Shown here piece after piece: positions 16,601-20,656 of a stretch of DNA of 20,656 nucleotides. A program made the position numbers and the translations under genes. A model generated the notes under the pieces. It was not told the DNA's origin and did no database searches. It was given only the letters and a program-made list of their open reading frames with translations. Position 1 is the stretch's first letter, and each line of letters starts with the position of its first letter. The DNA is from CAZKTF01 sp964555565 (GTDB lineage Bacteria > Planctomycetota > JAJSAM01 > JAKLKS01): the NCBI GenBank assembly GCA_964555565.1, contig CAZKTF010000034.1, forward strand, positions 1 to 20,656, read 5' to 3'.

Positions 16601-17846
16601 CCGGCCGCGTCATCTCCGTCGTGCCCGGCTTCTGGGGGGGGCCGTAGTCGAAGGTCCAGGCGTTCCCGTAGGCGTCCGTCTGGGTCGCGACCTTCCCGAC
16701 CGCGTCGTAGGCCTGGGTCCAGGGGATGTTCCCCTCCGGCATCACCTTCCACTTCATCAGCCCCGCGTCGGCGTGGCCCGTGTCGTAGACGTAGGAGGTG
16801 AACCCCCCCGCCGCGTCCTGGGACGAGGCGAGGTTCTCGCCGTCGTGGGTGAAGTACACCGTGCGGCCGGCCGCGAGCCCCCGGTACTCCTGCACCGAGG
16901 CGACCTTCCCCGCGGCGTAGGTGAACCGCAGCCCCCGGCGGGAGCCCGCGGGGAGGTTCTCCTCCACGCGGGAGAGCTTGCCCGTGAGGGCGTCGTAGGT
17001 GCACAGGAGCGAGCACCCCTTCCCGTCGGTGATCTCGGTGAGGAACCCGTTCCCGTCGAACAGGTAGATGAGGTCCGTGGAGGGGTCGCAGGCGCGGAAC
17101 TGCCCGGGGACCGACTTCACCTGGTAGGGGACGTCCACGTCGTTCTGGAGGACCCAGTCGCTCCCGGTGAGCAGGTACTTCGCCACCTTGCCCCGGTCGT
17201 TCACCAGCTGGAGGACGGTGCCGTTGTTGTGGACCCGCCACTCGAAATCGTGGCGCCAGTTGTCCCCCATGTCCCCGACGATGAACCAGAGCCGGAGCTT
17301 GGAGGCGTAGTACCTCTGGAACCGCAGCGGGAGGGTCCCCCCGAGGTCGAGGTCCGGCGCCTCCGGGAAGAACAGCTCGCCCGTGAACATGTCCACGGGG
17401 TCGCCGGCCCTCCCGGACGTCGGGCGGCTCGCCGTGCTCCCCTCCTCCGGGGGCGCCTCCACGACGAGGCGGATCGGGACCGGGCCGCTGACCTCCTGGC
17501 ACGGCCCCATGCCCCCGACGTCCTCCCCGACCCAGGAGAGGGTGATGACGGTCTCGCCCGGCCGGGACTTCGCGGTCACCGTGAACACGATCTCGACCCC
17601 GACGCCGAACTCGGGCGTGATCGTGGCGAGGCTGGTGTCCGCGATCGAGGCCGACGCGCTGGCCGAGCAGGTGCCCGGGTCCTTGAGCGTGAAGGTCACG
17701 CTCTGGTTCACCTTCACGAAGACCTCGTCCGGGTGCGTGTGCGCGCGGGCCCCGGGGAGGCGGCCCGCCACCGCGGGGCCGAGGAGCGCGGCGGCGGCGA
17801 GGAGCATCCCGCGGGCGAGGGCGCGGCGGGCGGCGGGGGCGCGCAT
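13611..17846 (-). CDS. Secreted RHS/YD-repeat protein with unrecognised C-terminal tip
   Basis: Very large exported protein, 1411 aa. An AGGAGG ribosome site in the upstream gene's last codons lies 6 nt before ATG 17846. Residues 1-35 are a Sec signal peptide (LLAAAALLGPAVAG). Residues ~40-130 look like an Ig-like beta domain with Cys60 and Cys116. A DUF6531-type entry (GDPVDMFTGELFFPEA, 148-163, then LPLRFQRYYAS) leads into about a thousand residues of YD repeats (e.g. YDAAGNLSTETDEAGDTTTY, one of many). The RHS core ends with GVRLYDAATRRFLTRDPVES and PYAYAGGNPLRRVDPLG (to ~1240). The last ~171 residues are helical with two hydrophobic stretches (GTAATVVSAGIEV and LLVDSLAVGTITTLNLL) and no catalytic motif I know. 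RHS proteins encapsulate a C-terminal toxin or act at the surface; the tip's role is unknown. Confidence 0.92.
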   Translation of the reverse strand: MRAPAARRALARGMLLAAAALLGPAVAGRLPGARAHTHPDEVFVKVNQSVTFTLKDPGTCSASASASIADTSLATITPEFGVGVEIVFTVTAKSRPGETVITLSWVGEDVGGMGPCQEVSGPVPIRLVVEAPPEEGSTASRPTSGRAGDPVDMFTGELFFPEAPDLDLGGTLPLRFQRYYASKLRLWFIVGDMGDNWRHDFEWRVHNNGTVLQLVNDRGKVAKYLLTGSDWVLQNDVDVPYQVKSVPGQFRACDPSTDLIYLFDGNGFLTEITDGKGCSLLCTYDALTGKLSRVEENLPAGSRRGLRFTYAAGKVASVQEYRGLAAGRTVYFTHDGENLASSQDAAGGFTSYVYDTGHADAGLMKWKVMPEGNIPWTQAYDAVGKVATQTDAYGNAWTFDYGPPQKPGTTEMTRPDGSSVTYKHDAGGSLVAVVNTLGRTVSMADDGNRRRATVETVGGGTFTATYGAASGRVESRTDALGNTTAWTHAARTHAPTGLVLYDLVRIDHPDGVFETFSHDASGNPVSRVDGAGETWSYSYDSRGRVVAGTNPRGGTTSFAYDAAGNLSTETDEAGDTTTYAYDSYGRRIRDTYADGRMLQAAWDSLDRVVSTTDEAGAATTRSYDADGNLLSAAGPAGDTVAYAYDLMDRLVRATDALGNQSSVTWDALGRFASKSDRRGETVVNGYDPRDLLVSAVDQEGWTWGTEYDDDGNVEAAVDPAGRRYAFARDAEGLARTATSPALRATRLSYDARNRLARVVDGEDRPIDTARDARGLVTRVDAGGGLAAADFSYDANGLLVGVVDGNGASWTYARDAQGRHTSRTDPLGDSTFLAYDSRNRVSMHTFPGGLGTLAIARDATGRPTQRAFSDGTNLDFAWGADGLPASATGATFGYDARRRLSSSNGLAVGRDADGHVASVTLDAGKTVTYAYDGRGQLVSVSDWAGGGMQMTWDAAGRLVAATRSNGAGTTWEHDDDGHVTAVRHGALATVLLDRDGDGEVVAADRTVPLEAAPEDEPAGTLSFDAASRVAGSTYDALGRLTADPARACTWDLASRLSSFTEGAVTVAFAYDSFGLVTARTEGGVTDAYVWNYAFPVPALSVVKRGGLAMRYYVHAPDGTLLWSVEAAGNARRFYHFDEAGTTLFLTADDGSVAASFACTPWGTVAASSGAAADTPFVWLGRWGVRRESAGGLTRMGVRLYDAATRRFLTRDPVESLLDPVPGSPYAYAGGNPLRRVDPLGEAPQAAASGGGAVEYANFGANYVGTTAEAVGALQDVNGTALTAAGKATKLGSEVVGTAATVVSAGIEVYNANERMDKVCDRFTQEGEAAWDEFQRFLAEAWNLYTVKKRITYDQYKEFRHALIELREARLERNRDRLLVDSLAVGTITTLNLLTNLVPGGGLVIDWADHIEH

Positions 17847-17849
17847 GGG

Positions 17850-18677
17850 CTACCTCCTCACCTTCAGGGAGAAGGGGGTGGCGGACCCCTTCACCGCCTT
17901 CACCGTGACCCCCTTCGCGCCGTCCTTCAACTTGGCCTGGACGGTCCAGGAGCCCCCCTCGAACGTCACCTCCCCCCAGGCCTTCCCCTTCGGGTCGCGG
18001 AGGAGGAACCCCTCCACCTCCCCGTGGACGCGCGTCACCGCCGGACGGGTCCCCTCGGCGAAGAGGACGACCTGCCCGGGCGTCCGCGAGACCGACCCGG
18101 CCCTGAGCTTCCCCTTCGGGCTCTGGAAGGTCCCGTGGAAGGCACCGAAGGCCCCGGCCGGACGCACCGCCGAGGCCTGGAGCGCCCCCTCCGCCCCGCT
18201 CCCGGCGAGCGAGAGCGCGAGCGGCGCCCCGCCGCCGTCCCGGGTGATCTTCCCCCCCGTGACGTCGAAGGACGCCAGGAGGGCGTCGGTGTCCGGGTCC
18301 CGAAGCTCGAGCGTCCCCGTGGGGGCGGCGCCCGAGTCGTCCAGCGTCCCCGCGATCCGGAACCCGCCGCGCACCCCGTCCGCGCCGAACCCCGAGACGA
18401 CGCCCGCGCCGTCCACGCCGAAGGCCCAGGCGCCGGGGGCGGGCTTCTTCACCGCGGCGTGCCAGAGCCGCCGCACCTGCGCCCCGAGGCAGTTCCCGGC
18501 CCCGTCGTAGCCGAACTCGACGAAGCGCCCGCTCCCGTCGGTCTGCCGGACGAGGCGGCCGGCCCCGTCGTAGGCGTACCAGGTCTTCCCCGCGAGCGCG
18601 GCCCCGGCGGCGGCGGCGAGCAGCGCCCCCCCCGCCAGCGCGGCCGCGAGCCCCCGGCCCGGCCTCCGAGCCTCCAT
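17850..18677 (-). CDS. Secreted protein with a single RHS/YD repeat pair
   Basis: Exported protein of 275 aa, not recognised as a named family. GGGGGAG lies 6 nt before ATG 18677. Residues ~1-30 form a signal peptide (LAAALAGGALLAAAAGAALA). Directly after it come one YD repeat and a half: WYAYDGAGRLVRQTDGSG and FVEFGYDGAGNCLGAQVRRL. The rest (~75-275) is Gly-rich and beta-predicted, with two similar-looking halves (GAWAFGVDGAGVVSGFG; GEVEGFLLRDPKGKAWGEV), and ends in Lys/Val-rich strands. Its TAG stop is 3 nt before the big RHS gene, so the pair is one translational unit. The RHS fragment could mean a duplicated or degraded repeat that gained a new module, or a dedicated partner of the large RHS protein. 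The true function is unknown. Confidence 0.82.
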   Translation of the reverse strand: MEARRPGRGLAAALAGGALLAAAAGAALAGKTWYAYDGAGRLVRQTDGSGRFVEFGYDGAGNCLGAQVRRLWHAAVKKPAPGAWAFGVDGAGVVSGFGADGVRGGFRIAGTLDDSGAAPTGTLELRDPDTDALLASFDVTGGKITRDGGGAPLALSLAGSGAEGALQASAVRPAGAFGAFHGTFQSPKGKLRAGSVSRTPGQVVLFAEGTRPAVTRVHGEVEGFLLRDPKGKAWGEVTFEGGSWTVQAKLKDGAKGVTVKAVKGSATPFSLKVRR

Positions 18678-18701
18678 GTCGATCTCCCCCGCCGGGCGGC
18701 C

Positions 18702-18713
18702 TGACGGCCGTCA
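18702..18713. promoter_or_regulatory. Perfect 12-bp palindrome TGACGGCCGTCA, candidate operator
   Basis: The palindrome lies 24 nt upstream of the start codon of the secreted RHS-repeat gene, beside its ribosome site. On the minus strand a weak -10-like TATTAG occurs 5' of it, so a repressor bound here could block the transcript. Chance occurrence in GC-rich DNA is quite possible. Confidence 0.25.
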
Positions 18714-18767
18714 CGGAATCCCGGCATCCTAATAGAACGGGAGGCGCCGCGGCCGCGGACATTCCCC

Positions 18768-18927
18768 GGTTCTTCGCTATCCGGAGTGGGTCGCGTGCCG
18801 TGGACGAACGGCGGGTAGGGGCATGGGTAGGGGCAGGGGAGAACGCCGTCGAGGCTGCCCGTACCCCTACCCCTACCCTTACCCGCTCCGGCTCGAAAAG
18901 CGCACCCACTCGGTTCAGCGAGGAGCG
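18768..18927 (+). mobile_element. Fold-back MITE-like element, copy 2 (160 bp)
   Basis: Same orientation as copy 1. It differs by two substitutions (C18822 for T8809; one A for G near the right arm), one missing C and the final base. Its terminal inverted repeats are 18768-18791 and 18904-18927. It is flanked by a perfect 8-bp duplication, CATTCCCC, at 18760-18767 and 18928-18935. This is direct evidence of transposition, because the flanks differ from those of copy 1. It sits 90 nt upstream of the secreted RHS-repeat gene and 61 nt before the arginase start. Confidence 0.88.
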
Positions 18928-18988
18928 CATTCCCCGTGTCCTCCGCGTCCTCCGTGGGGTCCGGCTGCCCGACGGGTACCATGGCGCC

Positions 18989-19972
18989 ATGCCCGCGCGC
19001 CGGAAGCCTTCCCCGAAGCCCGCCGCCGGGGGGTCCGTGGCCCCCTCCCCGACCCTCACCGCGCGCCGCGAGGTCGCCATCCTCGGGGTCCCCCTCGACC
19101 TCGGCGCCGGCCGCCGCGGGACCGACATGGGCCCGAGCGCGGTCCGGATCGCCGGGCTCCACGACCAGCTCCAGCGCCTGGGGTTCCGCTGGGAGGACCT
19201 GGGCGACCTCGAGATCCCGGCCGTGGAGACGCTGCGCGTCCGCGACCCGCGGGCGAAGTACCTCCCGGAGATCGCCCGCGCCTGCCGGGAGACCCACGAC
19301 CGCGTCCTGGCCGCCATGAAGGCCGGGAAGATCCCGGTGGTCCTCGGCGGGGACCACTCGGCCGCCGTAGGGACCATCTCCGGGGTCTCCCACTGGTTCC
19401 ACGACCGCGGCGAGGAGATCGGGCTCCTCTGGGTGGACGCCCACGGGGACATGAACACCCCGCAGTCGAGCCCGAGCGGGAACGTCCACGGGATGCCGCT
19501 GGCGTGCGTCATGGGCCGGGGGCCGAAGGCCCTCACGCACATCGGCGGGTTCGCGCCGAAGGTCGAGCCCGGGAAGACCGTCCTCCTCGGGATCCGCGAC
19601 CTCGACCCGGAGGAGCGGGAGATCGTGGCGGGGAGCGGGGTGGCCGCCTACACGATGAGCGACATCGACGAGAAGGGGATCCGCCGGATCCTGGAGGAGG
19701 CGCTGGCGGTCCTCACCCGCTCCACGGCCGGGTTCCACGTCTCCTTCGACATCGACGCCATCGACCCCGCCTACGCCCCGGGCGTGGGGACCGACGTGCA
19801 GGGCGGCCTCACCTTCCGCGAGGCCCACCTCCTCATGGAGCTCTGCGCCCGCTCCGGCCGCGTCACCTCGGTCGAGGTCATGGAGGTCAACCCGGTCCTC
19901 GACGTCGGCAACGCCACCGGGAAGCTCGCCATGGGGATGGTCCTCTCGGCGCTGGGGAAGCGGATCCTGTAG
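18989..19972 (+). CDS. rocF: Arginase (Mn-dependent ureohydrolase)
   Basis: Hydrolyses L-arginine to ornithine and urea in the cytoplasm, supplying nitrogen or polyamine precursors. It has 327 aa from ATG 18989. The binuclear manganese site is complete: GGDHS (His123), DAHGD (Asp150, His152, Asp154) and SFDIDAIDP (Asp254, Asp256). The substrate loop SPSGNVHGMPLA and the N-terminal LGVPLDLGAGRRGTDMGPSA favour arginase over agmatinase or formiminoglutamase. A ~25-residue basic, Pro-rich extension precedes the core, slightly longer than usual. No strong ribosome site is visible. An ATG at 18981 is out of frame. MITE copy 2 lies just upstream, so its promoter may be altered. The gene ends directly in a long hairpin shared with the convergent gene. 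No ornithine-pathway neighbours are in the window. Confidence 0.93.
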   Translation: MPARRKPSPKPAAGGSVAPSPTLTARREVAILGVPLDLGAGRRGTDMGPSAVRIAGLHDQLQRLGFRWEDLGDLEIPAVETLRVRDPRAKYLPEIARACRETHDRVLAAMKAGKIPVVLGGDHSAAVGTISGVSHWFHDRGEEIGLLWVDAHGDMNTPQSSPSGNVHGMPLACVMGRGPKALTHIGGFAPKVEPGKTVLLGIRDLDPEEREIVAGSGVAAYTMSDIDEKGIRRILEEALAVLTRSTAGFHVSFDIDAIDPAYAPGVGTDVQGGLTFREAHLLMELCARSGRVTSVEVMEVNPVLDVGNATGKLAMGMVLSALGKRIL

Positions 19973-20033
19973 GGGACGTCCGCAATTAAGCAATTAACTC
20001 GGATGAGTTAATTGCTTAATTGCGGACGTCCCC
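19972..20033. repeat. Perfect 29-bp inverted repeat with AT-rich core (hairpin, possible bidirectional terminator)
   Basis: The arms 19972-20000 and 20005-20033 are exact complements around a GGAT loop. Each arm begins with GGGGACGTCC and continues with the AT-rich stretch AATTAAGCAATTAA, unlike anything else in this GC-rich window. It starts at the last base of the arginase TAG stop and ends 2 nt before the stop of the convergent gene, so it can terminate or protect both transcripts. Its shape resembles the REP-type palindromes moved by RAYT transposases (inference). Confidence 0.85.
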
Positions 20034-20034
20034 G

Positions 20035-20656
20035 TCACCGCCGCCTCTCCGCGATCCGCTCGAGGTCGAGCCGAGCCTGGTTCACGTAGGTGGGGATGCC
20101 CCAGGTCTCGATGACGCGGCGGTAGAGGGCGGCGGCCCCCTCGTTGTCGTGCGCGACGAGCATCGTCTGCGCCCGGTCGTCGAGCGCCTCCCACTGCTTG
20201 CGCGCCTTGATCTCGATGGCCTTGACGTGCTTGTCCATCTCCCGCTGGTAGGCCTTGGTATCGACGGCGTTCCAGCCCGCGACGTCCTTTTCGCGCGACT
20301 CCTTGTAGATGGCGAGCGCCTCCCCGTACCGCTCCAGGTCCACGAGGGGCATGGCGGCGTCCTCGGCGACCCCGAGCGTCTTCATGAAGGGCGCCCCCTT
20401 GGGCCTCTCGGGTTCCGGGGGCGCCGCGAGGGTCGGGCGGCTCTCCTCGGTCCGGCTCCCCGACGCCTGGATGGCGAGGGCGGCCACGAGCCCGGCCATC
20501 ATGACCCCGAGGAGGATGAGACCGAGGGAGCCCCCGCCCCCCCCGCCTCCCGGGGACCGGGCCCGGCGCGCCCCCCGCTCCCCCCGATCGCCGGAAGGGG
20601 CGCGCGCGGGGGCGAAGGCGGCCGCCGCGGGGCCCCCGGGGACCCCGGGGCCGGCG
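20035..20656 (-). CDS. Membrane-anchored TPR-like protein (5' end beyond window)
   Basis: Partial gene, open to the window edge with no ATG, GTG or TTG in frame upstream of 20502, so the start lies outside. The visible part begins with a Gly/Pro/Arg-rich cytoplasmic segment, then one membrane helix (SLGLILLGVMMAGLVAALAI), then a spacer and a helical domain to the end. Starting at ATG 20502 would cut this helix in half, so the longer form is preferred. The helical part (LERYGEALAIYKESREKD, then DNEGAAALYRRVIETWGIP) looks like degenerate TPR units, suggesting protein binding in the periplasm. The family is not recognised. It converges on arginase, sharing the long hairpin. Confidence 0.75.
   Translation of the reverse strand, partial: AGPGVPGGPAAAAFAPARAPSGDRGERGARRARSPGGGGGGGSLGLILLGVMMAGLVAALAIQASGSRTEESRPTLAAPPEPERPKGAPFMKTLGVAEDAAMPLVDLERYGEALAIYKESREKDVAGWNAVDTKAYQREMDKHVKAIEIKARKQWEALDDRAQTMLVAHDNEGAAALYRRVIETWGIPTYVNQARLDLERIAERRR

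Larger units (their letters stand above)
18678..18988. other. 311-nt intergenic region holding MITE copy 2
   Basis: It separates the minus-strand RHS operon from the plus-strand arginase gene. From left to right it contains a ribosome site (18684-18690), the palindrome at 18702-18713, an AT-richer patch near 18729-18736 (ctaataga), the MITE copy with its duplications (18760-18935), and TCCTCCG direct repeats near 18939-18955. No gene is seen. Confidence 0.7.

Noticed and set aside
16000..17300. Tandem DNA repeats in the RHS gene
   Set aside because: Recurring GTCGTAGGCG-type words reflect the YD-repeat protein code, not a separate DNA element.
13576..19542. Minus-strand open frame of nearly 2000 codons across the RHS region
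   Set aside because: It is out of frame with the clearly homologous RHS and secreted proteins and runs through MITE copy 2 and arginase. Composition is low-complexity Arg/Gly.

Overview
The window comes from a bacterium with very G+C-rich DNA (well above 65% by eye). Strong AGGAGG-type ribosome sites, frequent GTG starts and stop/start overlaps are all present. An lptF-lptG pair and an MsbA-like ABC transporter point to an outer membrane with lipopolysaccharide. HEAT-repeat lipoproteins ending in a Trp-rich motif and large RHS proteins are common in Planctomycetota, Myxococcota, Acidobacteriota and similar uncultured lineages. The sequence alone does not settle the phylum. A run of 10 N marks an assembly gap, so this is probably a draft or metagenome assembly.

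Layout. (1) 1-6346, minus strand: a tight five-gene cluster, in transcription order a SpoU/TrmH-type RNA 2'-O-methyltransferase, an ABC-2 ATPase, its permease, a HDOD-GAF-GGDEF diguanylate cyclase and rsgA (cut by the window edge). The first three genes are joined by GTGA overlaps. (2) 6467-7432, plus strand: a divergent RluA/RluD-type pseudouridine synthase, so three RNA-modification or ribosome-maturation genes sit together. (3) 7457-8718, minus strand: a HEAT-repeat lipoprotein broken by the N gap. (4) 8960-11163, minus strand: lptG and lptF. (5) 11348-13548, plus strand: an MsbA-like exporter and a DUF2007-like small protein, divergent from lptF. (6) 13611-18677, minus strand: two translationally linked secreted proteins, a 275-aa protein with one RHS/YD repeat and a 1411-aa RHS protein. 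(7) 18989-19972, plus strand: arginase. (8) 20035-20656, minus strand: a partial membrane-anchored, TPR-like protein.

Most notable are the non-coding elements. Two ~160-bp copies of a fold-back element (8755-8915 and 18768-18927) differ at only a few positions. Each has 24-nt imperfect terminal inverted repeats and an 8-bp target-site duplication, TCCTACAT/TTCTACAT for one copy and CATTCCCC on both sides of the other. They are therefore mobile, MITE-like elements, probably moved by an ISL3-type transposase that is not encoded here. Their core is a palindrome of GGGGTA-like hexamers with G-quadruplex potential. Each copy lies just 5' of a gene for an exported protein. Separately, a perfect 29-bp inverted repeat with an AT-rich core lies between the convergent arginase and TPR genes, and a 9-bp GGGCGACCC hairpin lies between the convergent DUF2007 and RHS genes. 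These look like dispersed REP-type or terminator hairpins.

How the genes work together: lptF, lptG and the ABC exporter form a plausible lipid A/LPS transport neighbourhood. The minus-strand cluster joins RNA maturation, an ABC exporter and c-di-GMP signalling. The RHS pair is a secreted, surface-type module whose C-terminal tip is unrecognised and has no immunity gene downstream.
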